NCBI GenBank assembly: GCA_019751755.1
Contig: JAIENA010000276.1
Location: 1 to 46,269 of the forward strand
Source of the DNA: Burkholderiaceae bacterium
GTDB taxonomy: Bacteria > Pseudomonadota > Gammaproteobacteria > Burkholderiales > Burkholderiaceae_D
Direction: 5' to 3'
Length of the DNA stretch: 46,269 bases
A program made the translations under genes and the position numbers. The notes under the pieces are model-generated. The model searched no databases. It was given only the letters and a program-made list of their open reading frames with translations, and had not been told where the DNA came from. Positions 1-7,830 of the stretch are shown here, piece after piece (positions within the stretch are counted from its first letter, which is position 1; every line of letters starts with the position of its first letter).

Positions 1-15
1 CCCCCTTTGCTTGGA

Positions 16-94
16 ATAATGGGTGCCGGGCCTTCAGGCCGGACATCCACATCATCGGATAATGGGTGCCGGGCCTTTAGGCCGGGCATCCACA
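16..94. repeat. Tandem pair of REP-like palindromic units
   Basis: Two 36-bp units lie at 16-51 and 59-94, with a 43-bp period and 34 of 36 positions identical. Each holds an imperfect palindrome built on GGCCT..AGGCC. They sit in non-coding sequence beyond the 3' end of the LytTR regulator gene. The form is that of REP/BIME elements; they could also act as a weak terminator or mRNA-stabilising structure for the gene that ends at 142. Confidence 0.65.
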
Positions 95-141
95 ATATAG
101 TGCAGCACATTTGCAGGGGCAAGCTGAGCCGAAAGCGGAAG

Positions 142-927
142 CTACATCTGCTGGAACAAGTGGGTGTTGCCACGGCTGACTTCGAGTTCTTCATCGAAGT
201 TACGTACACGCACCATTTGCCGTCCCCGCAAGTCGCGCCGCACTTCGGCAATCGCATCGACCCGCACCAAGGTCGAGCGGTGGATGCGCCAGAATTCATC
301 GGGATCGAGCTCGTCCTCGAGTTCCTTCAAGGTCTTGCGGATCAGCACTTCGCCTTGCAGTGTCTGCACGCGCGTGTATTTGTCGTCGGCGCGGAAGAAC
401 AGTACTTCTTTGGTGGAAATCATGCGCAAGCTGTTGCCGACCATGGCCTGGATCCAGCGCAGGTATTCCTGCGGCTTGGCGCTGGCCGAAGCGCGGCTGG
501 CGCCGCTGGCGCCGTTCAGCAATTGCGCCAGCTGGCGCTCGATATTGGCCGGCGATTTGCCGAGCCGTTCCTGCAGGCGGGCGCAGGTCATTTTCAGGCG
601 CTCGCCGCCAGCCGGTTTCAGCAGGTAGTCCAGCGCGCCCTGTTCAAACGCTTCAATCGCATACTGGTCGTATGCCGTGACGAACACGATATGGCAGCGG
701 TTGAACAGCATGCGCGCCGCTTCGATGCCGGACAGGCCCGGCATGCGGATATCAAGGAACACGATGTCCGGCTGATGCAGGCCGGTCAGGGCAATGGCCT
801 CGATGCCATTGGCCGCTTCGGCCACGATGTCGAGCTGCGGCCACACTTCGTGCAGGCGGCTGCGCAGCAACTGGCGCATCGGTTCTTCATCATCAGCGAT
901 TAGCGCGGTGGGGCGGTCGGTACTCAC
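142..927 (-). CDS. LytTR-family response regulator
   Basis: This 261-residue protein is a two-component response regulator that should bind DNA in the cytoplasm after phosphorylation by the kinase encoded just upstream. An N-terminal receiver domain (about 8-125) has the acidic pair D12/D13, phospho-acceptor D59 in FLDIRMPG, T84 and K104. A linker rich in Ala and Ser leads to a LytTR DNA-binding domain (about 155-258) with the typical IHRSTLVR segment. Its start overlaps the 3' end of the kinase gene by 4 nt (927 against 924), so the two are translationally coupled. The family (AlgR/LytR/YehT type) binds direct repeats upstream of target genes. The regulon cannot be read from this window. Identification as a LytTR regulator is secure; the specific role is unknown. 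Confidence 0.95.
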   Translation of the reverse strand: MSTDRPTALIADDEEPMRQLLRSRLHEVWPQLDIVAEAANGIEAIALTGLHQPDIVFLDIRMPGLSGIEAARMLFNRCHIVFVTAYDQYAIEAFEQGALDYLLKPAGGERLKMTCARLQERLGKSPANIERQLAQLLNGASGASRASASAKPQEYLRWIQAMVGNSLRMISTKEVLFFRADDKYTRVQTLQGEVLIRKTLKELEDELDPDEFWRIHRSTLVRVDAIAEVRRDLRGRQMVRVRNFDEELEVSRGNTHLFQQM

Positions 928-1850
928 AGCTTGCTCCCGGCGAAGATATCGGGGGTGAACGGCAGCCGGATAATCACGCGGGCGCCGCCATCATGCGGGG
1001 TTTCAATGATCAGCTGGGCGCGGTTGCCGTGGAGCAGGCGCAAGCGTTCGCGGATATTCGCCAGTCCCACGCCTTCGCCGGCATGGACGTCGAAGCCGAT
1101 GCCATCGTCGTGCACTTCCACGTCCAGCATGTGGCCGGCGGGCCCGTTCGACGTGGTGGCGCGGATATCGATGCGGCCGCCTTCGATTTTCGGTTCCAGG
1201 CCATGCTTGATGGCGTTTTCAATCAGCGTTTGCAGCATCATGGGCGGGAACGACGCACTGAGCAATTCGGGCGGCACGTCGATGTACACGGCCAGCCTTT
1301 CCTTCATGCGGGCTTGCATGATGGCGAGGTAGGCGCGTGACATTTCCATCTGGCGGCCCAGCGTGTTGTTGCTGCGTGAACGCATTTGCGGCATGGTGGC
1401 CCGCAGGTAATCGATCAGGTGCGCATGCACCTTGGCGGCCTGCTGCTGATCGGTTTCAATCAGCTGGCCGATCAGCGCCAGCGTGTTGAACAGAAAGTGC
1501 GGTTCGACTTGCGCCTGCAGCGCGGCCAGCTGCGCTTCGGCCAGGCGGCGCTCCAGGCTTTCCGTGCCCGCGTGTTCGGTGGCTTCCTTGGCTTCGACTT
1601 CGGCGCGGCGCTTGCCGCCGGCCAGGATTTTCAGACCGAACGACAGGAAGACAAACCAGCCGCCCGCTTCGCCTGCCCGGAACATGCCCAGCACCACCAG
1701 CACCAGGATGTCGATGACCACCAACTGGCGCCATTCGACCATCGCCAGCCAGTCGAAGAATTGCCACCACAAGGTGCGGGCGGTTTCACCGATTTCGCGG
1801 ACAAAGGCCAGGGCACTGCGGGTCCCCTGTTTGGTGCGGGCAAAGGCCAT
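924..1850 (-). CDS. LytS/AlgZ-type membrane histidine kinase
   Basis: This 308-residue sensor kinase is the likely partner of the LytTR regulator that follows. The N-terminal 80 or so residues carry about two hydrophobic segments (around 30-60 and 65-78) but no large sensor domain. A short charged helix precedes the His_kinase (PF06580-type) core with QVEPHFLFN, in which H118 is the expected phosphorylated histidine. The ATPase lobe follows, with ENAIKHG (N box) and DDGIGFD and GVGLANIRERL (G boxes). The ATG at 1850 is chosen because AAGGA precedes it and it lies 1 nt after the stop of the small membrane protein gene. An in-frame upstream start at 1949 would overlap that gene by 98 nt and add a low-complexity Arg/Thr/Trp-rich extension. 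Confidence 0.92.
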   Translation of the reverse strand: MAFARTKQGTRSALAFVREIGETARTLWWQFFDWLAMVEWRQLVVIDILVLVVLGMFRAGEAGGWFVFLSFGLKILAGGKRRAEVEAKEATEHAGTESLERRLAEAQLAALQAQVEPHFLFNTLALIGQLIETDQQQAAKVHAHLIDYLRATMPQMRSRSNNTLGRQMEMSRAYLAIMQARMKERLAVYIDVPPELLSASFPPMMLQTLIENAIKHGLEPKIEGGRIDIRATTSNGPAGHMLDVEVHDDGIGFDVHAGEGVGLANIRERLRLLHGNRAQLIIETPHDGGARVIIRLPFTPDIFAGSKL

Positions 1851-1851
1851 G

Positions 1852-2124
1852 TTAAACGTCCTTGTGCGGGGTGTAGTCACCACGGCGTTTGTTGTCCTGG
1901 TAGCCGGCCACCAGCGCCATGGCGATCTTGGCCAGCAGGAAAATCGCAAACAGCGTCAGCGCCAGCGGCAAAATCGTCAACATGAACGCCAGCATGAAGC
2001 AGCTGGCCAGCAGCGCAGGCCACGACATGCGCGACAGGGTGCGCATGAAGTAGCGGCCGATATGGGTGGCGGCGGCGCCGACTTCGCGGAATACGTCGCC
2101 GATGGTGTGATTAACGTTTTTCAT
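1852..2124 (-). CDS. Small two-helix membrane protein ahead of the LytS/LytTR pair
   Basis: This 90-residue protein is not one I recognise. It has an amphipathic N-terminus (about 1-32), a strongly hydrophobic stretch at about 35-70 long enough for a helical hairpin or two short helices, and a charged C-terminus ending in HKDV. The ATG at 2124 has GGAGG at good spacing; an in-frame start at 2175 has no such signal. The stop is 1 nt from the kinase start, so it is the first gene of the operon. Position and topology suggest an accessory membrane partner of the kinase, but that is inference. Confidence 0.8.
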   Translation of the reverse strand: MKNVNHTIGDVFREVGAAATHIGRYFMRTLSRMSWPALLASCFMLAFMLTILPLALTLFAIFLLAKIAMALVAGYQDNKRRGDYTPHKDV

Positions 2125-2295
2125 GATGCCTCCGGTTGTGTTGATGGTGTAACTGTAGCAAGGCCGGCGGGTCAAGCGGGCCGCTTTCCGACGAATGGGC
2201 GTTTACGGGGGGTAAGTTGCGCTGCAAGCGGTATTAACGGGATGTGGCATGGTTTGTCTCTGCGCGGGGTCAATGGTAAACTTAATATTTCTTCA

Positions 2296-2324
2296 TTGAA
2301 ATATTCATTTCTCAATGATAATTA
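2296..2324 (+). promoter_or_regulatory. Candidate sigma-70 promoter for the choice-of-anchor A gene
   Basis: TTGAAA (2296-2301) is separated by 17 bp from TAATTA (2319-2324), inside an unusually AT-rich patch about 70 bp before the ATG at 2392. The rest of the 2125-2391 intergenic region, which must also hold the divergent promoter of the small membrane protein operon, shows nothing else I can name. Confidence 0.4.
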
Positions 2325-2391
2325 AATACGTGCTAAACTCTTGGTCATCCCGTTGTCCTGAGCAAAATTGTCATCTCGATCAAGGATTGCC

Positions 2392-3477
2392 ATGCCCCGT
2401 TTTTCCCCGACCGCCTTCGCCATCTCACTCGCCGCCACGGCACTGATGGCGCCATCGGCTCAGGCGCTGCCATTGACCACCGCGCAAATCCTGACGCAAT
2501 TCAACACGGTTGTACTGGGCAACGCCACGTCCAACTCCCATACGGATGGCCGGACCTATGTCGGGGGCGCGTTGACGGGGGGCGATTATGCGCAGCATGC
2601 GTCGCAAACGGCGGCGTCGAATTATGCGGGACTGACCGTCAAGGGCTCGGCGTCCGGTGTCAAAGTCAATGGCCTGGGCGCCGCGATCGGCGGTTCGCTC
2701 AGCAACTCCACCATCAATACCGGAACCGCCGTGGTGCTGGGGGCGGCGGCGAACGATACCTTTAACGGCAAGGCCTATGTGGCGGGCGGGGCTTCCGGCA
2801 ACTTTAATGGTGGCAAGGTCAGCCAGCCAACCGACGCCATGCAGAGCGCGATCGACGCGATGGACTCCACCGACTTTGGTTCGGTGCTGGGCGGACTGTC
2901 CGACAGTTTGCGGTTGTTGTCGAGTACCGGCAGTTCGGTCAGCTATAGCGGCAACCGCGCCATCTTCAACGCGGTGGCGGGCGCTGACGGCATTGCCGTG
3001 TTTGACCTGTCCGCCATCGATGACGTGTTGTTCGGCAAAAGCGAGTTCAAGTTCAACCTGAATGGCGCCAAAGCCGTGGTGTTGAACACGGACATCATCC
3101 ATGCCAATATCAGCGTCAACTTCCTCGATGGCTTTGCCCCGAACAGTGGCAAATCGCTGCTGTGGAATTTTTACGACGCTACCAGCCTGACTATCAACAA
3201 CCAGTGGGGTGGTTCGATCCTGGCCACCGATGCGAAATTCACCAACAACCAGAATATTGAAGGTGGCGTCTACGTCAACACGCTGAACCAGCGCGGTGAA
3301 ATTCACCTGAACCAGTTCAGCGCCACGCTGCCGCAGGGCGGCGCCAATGCGCAGAAGACGGCCCACGTGCCTGAACCGGGCAGCATCATGCTGCTGCTGG
3401 CGGGACTGGCCGCGATGACGGGCATGGCACGGCGCCGCGTGGCCGTGGCCAGGGCTGCCGGCAGCCGGGCCTATTGA
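2392..3477 (+). CDS. Choice-of-anchor A family PEP-CTERM exported protein
   Basis: This 361-residue protein is predicted to be secreted and sorted at the envelope by the exosortase system. The N-terminus is a Sec signal peptide, with likely cleavage near APSAQA-LP. The body begins with ILTQFNTVVLGN and GRTYVGGALTGGDY, the hallmark of choice-of-anchor A domains, followed by Gly/Ser/Asn-rich beta-strand sequence. The C-terminus has VPEPGS, a hydrophobic helix and ARRR, the PEP-CTERM signal that is cleaved when proteins are delivered to the extracellular matrix. The ATG at 2392 is preferred because AAGGA precedes it; a TTG at 2368 lacks a site. No exosortase gene is in the window. The stop overlaps the convergent GNAT gene by 7 bp. 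Confidence 0.9.
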   Translation: MPRFSPTAFAISLAATALMAPSAQALPLTTAQILTQFNTVVLGNATSNSHTDGRTYVGGALTGGDYAQHASQTAASNYAGLTVKGSASGVKVNGLGAAIGGSLSNSTINTGTAVVLGAAANDTFNGKAYVAGGASGNFNGGKVSQPTDAMQSAIDAMDSTDFGSVLGGLSDSLRLLSSTGSSVSYSGNRAIFNAVAGADGIAVFDLSAIDDVLFGKSEFKFNLNGAKAVVLNTDIIHANISVNFLDGFAPNSGKSLLWNFYDATSLTINNQWGGSILATDAKFTNNQNIEGGVYVNTLNQRGEIHLNQFSATLPQGGANAQKTAHVPEPGSIMLLLAGLAAMTGMARRRVAVARAAGSRAY

Positions 3478-4046
3478 TCCGGCGTATTGGCCGCCGCGGC
3501 GTCCCAATCCTGCCGCAGCAAGCCATAGAAATCCGTATCACACACTTCACCGGCCACGATCCAGCGCTGGCGCAGGTGGCCCTCATGCACGAAATGCAGA
3601 CGCTCGAGTAGCACGGCCGAGGCGCGGTTGCGCGGGTCGATATCGGCCTCGATGCGCAGCAGGTCGAGCGGCCCGAAGGCATGGCCGACCAGCGCCGCCA
3701 GCGCTTCCTGGGCATAGCCACGGCCCCAGTGGGCGCGGTCCAGGATATAGCCGATTTCGCAGCGCCGGTTTTGTGCGCTGAATTTCGACAGCCGGCACGT
3801 GCCGATCATCTCGCCACTGGCGGCCAGGGTGATGGCAAAGGTCAGTACGCTGCCGTCGGCATAGGCTTGTTGCGTCCCGCGGACGTCTTCTTCGGCATCG
3901 GCGCGCTCGGTCCAGGGCGCAAAACTCCAGTAGCGCAAGGCTTCCGGGTCCGTGAACAAGCGGAAGATGGCATCCACGTCGCCATCATCGATAAAGCGCA
4001 ATCGCAGGCGCGGGGTGCTCAGGACAACGGGCTTAAAGGCTGGCAT
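3471..4046 (-). CDS. GNAT-family N-acetyltransferase (RimJ/RimL type)
   Basis: This 191-residue enzyme should transfer an acetyl group from acetyl-CoA to an amine. It opens with LSTPRLRLRFIDDGDVDAI, typical of the Acetyltransf_3 (RimJ/RimL) branch. It contains the acetyl-CoA loop region EIGYILDRAHWGRGYAQEAL, followed by RIEADIDPRNRAS, where the Asn is conserved in the family. The substrate cannot be deduced. The ATG at 4046 is used; a GTG at 4055 in frame would add three residues, and neither has a strong ribosome-binding site. It is a single gene, convergent with the PEP-CTERM gene and followed upstream by the separate TetR gene. Confidence 0.88.
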   Translation of the reverse strand: MPAFKPVVLSTPRLRLRFIDDGDVDAIFRLFTDPEALRYWSFAPWTERADAEEDVRGTQQAYADGSVLTFAITLAASGEMIGTCRLSKFSAQNRRCEIGYILDRAHWGRGYAQEALAALVGHAFGPLDLLRIEADIDPRNRASAVLLERLHFVHEGHLRQRWIVAGEVCDTDFYGLLRQDWDAAAANTPDQ

Positions 4047-4076
4047 GGGGCGCACAGTGCAAGGTGAAAACAGCCA

Positions 4077-4760
4077 TTATGGCGAATCCGGCGCCGCTGT
4101 GCAGGCAATCGCCGCCATCACCATGCGCACAATGGTGTCCTCGCCGTCCTCGTAATCCTTGCGCGTCAGTTGTTTGCGGCCCAGCACCAGTGCCATCTGC
4201 GCGGAAAAGTCCGCATACGATTGCGTCATGGCCCAGATCATGAAGATCAAATGCGTGGCGTTGACGGGGCCGATACGCCCGGCCGCGCTCCACTTTTCAA
4301 ACACCGCGATATCCTTGCGCAGCAGCGGCACCACGCGGTCGTGGATTTGTTCGCCGAATACCTTGGCGCCGCCGATGACTTCCATCGCATACACCCGCGA
4401 CGCCCACGGCTGCTCGCGCGAGAAGCGCAGCTTGGCCTGGATATACGCGCGCAGCACGGCGTGCGGCTCTTGTTCCTCATGCGCCAGGCTCTCCATGCGC
4501 GCCAGCCAGTCGTCGAGCACATTGTCCAGCACGCGCTCATACAATGCCTGCTTGGTCGGGTAGTAATACATCAGGTTTTGCTTGGACAGACCGGCCGCGT
4601 CGGCAATCGCGGCAATCGACGTGCCTTCATAGCCGCATTCGGCAAACGTGCGCACCGCCACGTCGGCAATCTCCGCTTCCAGCTTGTCGCGGTTGATGAC
4701 GCGGCGTTTAATCAGCGCGGGGCGTTCACGGGCGGCGGCCAGTCCGATCTTGGGAGGCAT
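4077..4760 (-). CDS. rutR: RutR-like TetR-family regulator of pyrimidine use
   Basis: This 227-residue protein has an N-terminal TetR helix-turn-helix (about 25-75; GLSKQNLMYYYPTKQALYERVL). Its C-terminal ligand domain closely resembles the remembered E. coli RutR (YcdC), including HLIFMIWAMTQSYADF and REQPWASRVYAMEVIGG. RutR senses uracil or thymine and releases DNA. Here the gene lies 10 nt after a MocR regulator on the same strand and beside the reductive pyrimidine operon, which fits the role. AAGGA precedes the ATG. Compared with E. coli RutR it has a similar length and an Arg-rich N-terminal tail. A RutR-box-like sequence at 6393-6408 is a plausible target. The family is certain; the RutR assignment is likely. 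Confidence 0.85.
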   Translation of the reverse strand: MPPKIGLAAARERPALIKRRVINRDKLEAEIADVAVRTFAECGYEGTSIAAIADAAGLSKQNLMYYYPTKQALYERVLDNVLDDWLARMESLAHEEQEPHAVLRAYIQAKLRFSREQPWASRVYAMEVIGGAKVFGEQIHDRVVPLLRKDIAVFEKWSAAGRIGPVNATHLIFMIWAMTQSYADFSAQMALVLGRKQLTRKDYEDGEDTIVRMVMAAIACTAAPDSP

Positions 4761-4770
4761 GGGCTATCCT

Positions 4771-6267
4771 TCAGCGTGGTCGTACGGATTGCAGGAACGC
4801 GCGCAGTTGCGGGGTATCGCTGTAGGCGCAATTGAAGCGGAACCAGACGGTATCACTGGGCCGCAGCATGAAAAATTCATTGGGCGACAGCAGGATGCCT
4901 GCCTTGAGCGCCTGTTCTGCCAGGGTTTTGCCGTTCCATTCCGGGGTCGGGGCGACATCCCATCCGGCCGATACGAACATGCCGCCACGCGGTGTGGCCA
5001 AGGCCTGCATGCCCGCCGCCGCCAGATTGTCCATGGTGCGGGTGCGGCCGGTTTCCAGTTGCGCCGCCAGCCGTTCCACCATGCGTTTATAGGGCCGCGC
5101 GGTGATCGCGTGGAACACGGCGCGTTCATTGATTTCCGAGGTGGTCAGCCCAGCCAGCATTTTGACGCGCAGCAGTTCCGGTAGCAGCGAGTTGGAGGCC
5201 GAGATCGAGCCCACCCGCAGCACCGGCGACAGGGTCTTGGAAAAGCTGCCGACGCGGATCACGCGGCGCAGCCCATCCATCGCCGCCAGCGACGGAAAAC
5301 TGGCCCCGTGCGGCGCCAGTTCACGGTAAATGTCATCTTCCACCAGCCAGAAATCGAACTGTTCGGCCAGCGCCAGCAAGCGGTGCGCCTGGGCGTGTGA
5401 CAGCGAGGTGCCGAGCGGGTTTTGCAGCACCGTGTTGACGAACATGAGCTTGGGCTGCGTGGCCTTGGCCTGTTCCGCCAGCAGCGCCATATCGAGCCCG
5501 TTTTCGCCGCGCGGGATGCCCACCGGGATGCAGCCGTGGTGGCGGATCAGCGACAGCAGATTGCTATAGCCCGGGTCTTCCACCAGCACCGCGTCGCCCG
5601 GTTTGGTCAGGGTGCGCAGTACCAGATCGAAGGCGTGGGTGGCGCCGTGCGTCAGCAGGATCTGGTCCGGCTCGACCGGATACAGGTCCGCTGTCAGCAG
5701 CGCGGCCATGTGCTGGCGCAGCGTGGGAAAACCCATCGGATGGCCATAGCCGCGCAAGCGGTTGGCCGGGATGCGCATGGCTTGCCGCACCGCGTCGAGG
5801 ATGGTGTCTTCGCCATACCAGTCGGGCGGCAGCCAGCCGGCGCCGACCGGCAGCGCGTCGGACACGCCGGAATACAAATCCGGTGTCAGCGCGTCGACGA
5901 CCGTGGGGGCGGCGCCGGGATGCGCCGCATGCGTGTGGGATGAAAGCAACGTTGCCGGCAAGTCCTGGCGCGCGACAAAATAGCCGGAGCCGCGCCGCGA
6001 CGACAGCAAACCGAGCGTCACCAGCCGGTCATAGGCTTCCACCACTGTAAAGGTGGACACACCATTACACTTGGCGAACTGGCGTACCGACGGCATTTTC
6101 GTGCCCACGCGCAATTCCTTGCGCGCCACCAGCGCGCTAATGGCGGCCACGATCTGGTCCACCAGGCGGCCTTTGCCTGTGGTCCGTTCGATTGCCAGCA
6201 CCGGCCAGCCGGCGGCATGCTCCGCCGCTGTGCAGTCCTGCTCGATGATTGCCGCCGCCTGTTGCAT
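4771..6267 (-). CDS. MocR-type regulator (GntR helix-turn-helix fused to aminotransferase-like domain)
   Basis: This 498-residue protein has a winged helix-turn-helix of the GntR type (about 25-95; KMPSVRQFAKCNGVSTFTVV) joined to a fold-type I aminotransferase-like domain (about 130-495). The PLP lysine is K344 in GSFSKTLSP, and LVEDPGYSN and LVEDDIYRE are also typical. MocR proteins use the PLP domain to sense an amine or amino acid rather than for metabolism. The gene diverges from the omega-aminotransferase gene, so beta-alanine or a related omega-amine is a sensible ligand (inference). The ATG at 6267 follows purine-rich AGGGAG; the in-frame TTG at 6300 is weaker. The next gene, rutR-like, starts 10 nt downstream, so two regulators share one transcript. 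Confidence 0.92.
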   Translation of the reverse strand: MQQAAAIIEQDCTAAEHAAGWPVLAIERTTGKGRLVDQIVAAISALVARKELRVGTKMPSVRQFAKCNGVSTFTVVEAYDRLVTLGLLSSRRGSGYFVARQDLPATLLSSHTHAAHPGAAPTVVDALTPDLYSGVSDALPVGAGWLPPDWYGEDTILDAVRQAMRIPANRLRGYGHPMGFPTLRQHMAALLTADLYPVEPDQILLTHGATHAFDLVLRTLTKPGDAVLVEDPGYSNLLSLIRHHGCIPVGIPRGENGLDMALLAEQAKATQPKLMFVNTVLQNPLGTSLSHAQAHRLLALAEQFDFWLVEDDIYRELAPHGASFPSLAAMDGLRRVIRVGSFSKTLSPVLRVGSISASNSLLPELLRVKMLAGLTTSEINERAVFHAITARPYKRMVERLAAQLETGRTRTMDNLAAAGMQALATPRGGMFVSAGWDVAPTPEWNGKTLAEQALKAGILLSPNEFFMLRPSDTVWFRFNCAYSDTPQLRAFLQSVRPR

Positions 6268-6441
6268 ACCCCTGACTCCCTGGAAACGCCCACCCGCCAA
6301 CTGTATTGTTTTTGTGACCTGTACGGTTGGTTGGTTTTGCTATTTGTGTATCTGTGCCATAGTGAAACCGCTGTCTATTATTGCATCATCATTTTGCCAA
6401 CTGGTAAAGATTTTTACGGGTTGTAAAAAAAGGAGAGTTGC
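6268..6441. promoter_or_regulatory. Divergent control region of the pyrimidine catabolic cluster
   Basis: This 174-bp AT-richer gap separates the MocR/TetR operon (minus) from the catabolic operon (plus). It contains the RutR-box-like site at 6393-6408, an overlapping GTAAA-N4-TTTAC inverted repeat (6404-6417) and a possible TTGCAT-N18-TAAAGA promoter (6381-6410). It ends in a strong AAGGAGAG ribosome-binding site before 6442. Both regulators could act here. Confidence 0.6.
6393..6408. promoter_or_regulatory. RutR-box-like operator
   Basis: TTTGCCAACTGGTAAA agrees with the RutR consensus TTGACCAnnTGGTCAA, as I remember it, at 11 of 14 specified positions, including the CCA-N2-TGG core. It lies 34 bp before the aminotransferase start, where a repressor would block transcription. 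The neighbouring tetR gene encodes a RutR-like protein, which supports the assignment. Confidence 0.5.
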
Positions 6442-7758
6442 ATGAACGAGTCCAGGCCAGCATCCATGAATTCCTTCTGGATGCCGTTTACGAATAACCG
6501 CGACTTCAAGGCCAATCCACGGCTGCTGGTGTCGGCGCAAGGCGTGTATTACAAGGACGTCGATGGCAACGCCGTCCTCGACGGCACTGCCGGGCTGTGG
6601 TGTGTGCCATGCGGTCACGCGCAGCCGAAGATCGTTGCCGCCGTGCGCGAAATGATCGGCCAGCTCGATTTCGCGCCGACCTTCCAGATGGGCCATCCGG
6701 CCGCCTTCGACCTTGCTGAAAAGCTGATGGAGTACAGCAACCATCGCTTCGGTCACGTGTTTTACACCAATTCCGGATCGGAAGCGGTGGACACGGCGTT
6801 GAAGATCGCGCTGGCGTACCACAAGGCGCGCGGCGAGGCGGGCCGCACCCGCCTGATCGGCCGCGAACGCGGTTACCACGGCGTCGGCTTCGGCGGCATT
6901 TCGGTTGGCGGCATCGCCGGCAATCGCAAGCCGTATGGCGCGATGCTGCCCGGTGTAGACCATTTGCCGCACACCCACAATATTGAAAAGAATGCCTACA
7001 CGCGGGGCGAGCCGGAACATGGCGCCAACCTGGCCGATGAACTCGAGCGCATCGTGACGCTGCACGACGCCTCCACCATTGCCGCCGTCATCGTGGAACC
7101 GGTGGCCGGCTCCACCGGCGTGCTGGTGCCGCCCAAGGGCTATCTGAAACGCTTGCGCGAACTGTGCACCAAGCACGGCATCCTGTTGATCTTCGATGAA
7201 GTGATCACCGGCTTTGGCCGACTGACGACGCCGTTCGCGTCGGATTATTTCGACGTGGAACCGGACATGATGACCACCGCCAAAGGCTTGACCAATGGCG
7301 TGATTCCGATGGGCGCGGTGTTCTCCAAGAAGTTTATCCACGACGCCTTTATGGAAGCGCCGCCGGGCATTGAACTGTTCCACGGCTATACGTATTCCGG
7401 CCATCCGGTCGCCTGCGCCGCCGCGCTGGCGACGCTGGAAGTGTTCAAGGAACAGGCCATCCTCGAGCAGGCGAAAGCCATCCAGCCGTATTGGGAAGAC
7501 GCGGTGCATGCGCTGAAAGGATTGCCGCACGTGATCGACATCCGCACCATCGGCCTGGTGGCGGGGATCGAGCTGGCGCCGATTGCCGGCAAGCCGGGCG
7601 CGCGCGCCTATGCGGCGTTCAAGAAAATGTTTGCCGATGGGGTCTTGATCCGCGTCACCGGCGACATCATCGCACTGTCGCCGCCGCTGACGTTCCAGAA
7701 GCAGCACATTGATGAACTGTTTGGGAAGCTGACCACGGTATTGAAGACGCTGGAATAA
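6442..7758 (+). CDS. Class III omega-aminotransferase, probable beta-alanine:pyruvate transaminase
   Basis: This 438-residue PLP enzyme should convert beta-alanine plus pyruvate to malonate semialdehyde plus L-alanine, the last nitrogen-releasing branch of reductive uracil breakdown. Class III features are visible: NSGSEAVDTALKIA, GRERGYHGVGFGG, LLIFDEVITGFGR and the PLP lysine K281 in TTAKGLTNG. Length and the N-terminal FWMPFTNNRDFK match omega-amino acid:pyruvate transaminases. A very good AAGGAGAG site precedes the ATG. It is the first gene of the catabolic operon and is followed 72 nt later by alanine dehydrogenase, which would consume the alanine formed. For thymine the amine would be 3-aminoisobutyrate. 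Family certain; substrate inferred from context. Confidence 0.92.
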   Translation: MNESRPASMNSFWMPFTNNRDFKANPRLLVSAQGVYYKDVDGNAVLDGTAGLWCVPCGHAQPKIVAAVREMIGQLDFAPTFQMGHPAAFDLAEKLMEYSNHRFGHVFYTNSGSEAVDTALKIALAYHKARGEAGRTRLIGRERGYHGVGFGGISVGGIAGNRKPYGAMLPGVDHLPHTHNIEKNAYTRGEPEHGANLADELERIVTLHDASTIAAVIVEPVAGSTGVLVPPKGYLKRLRELCTKHGILLIFDEVITGFGRLTTPFASDYFDVEPDMMTTAKGLTNGVIPMGAVFSKKFIHDAFMEAPPGIELFHGYTYSGHPVACAAALATLEVFKEQAILEQAKAIQPYWEDAVHALKGLPHVIDIRTIGLVAGIELAPIAGKPGARAYAAFKKMFADGVLIRVTGDIIALSPPLTFQKQHIDELFGKLTTVLKTLE

Positions 7759-7783
7759 ACCACCACGCGCATTCGCACGCAAC

Positions 7784-7800
7784 CCGGTCCACAAGACCGG
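7784..7800. repeat. Short inverted repeat between aminotransferase and ald
   Basis: CCGGTC-N5-GACCGG is a perfect 6-bp stem in the 72-nt gap inside the operon. It lacks a U-tract, so an mRNA hairpin affecting processing or relative expression is more likely than a terminator. Confidence 0.4.
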
Positions 7801-7830
7801 TGTCCGCACCACATAACAAGGAGACCCACC

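Noticed and set aside
6340..7812. 490-codon open frame on the minus strand opposite the omega-aminotransferase
   Set aside because: The plus strand encodes a complete class III aminotransferase with PLP lysine and a strong ribosome-binding site. The antisense frame is His/Arg/Gly-rich without any motif, typical of GC-rich shadow frames.
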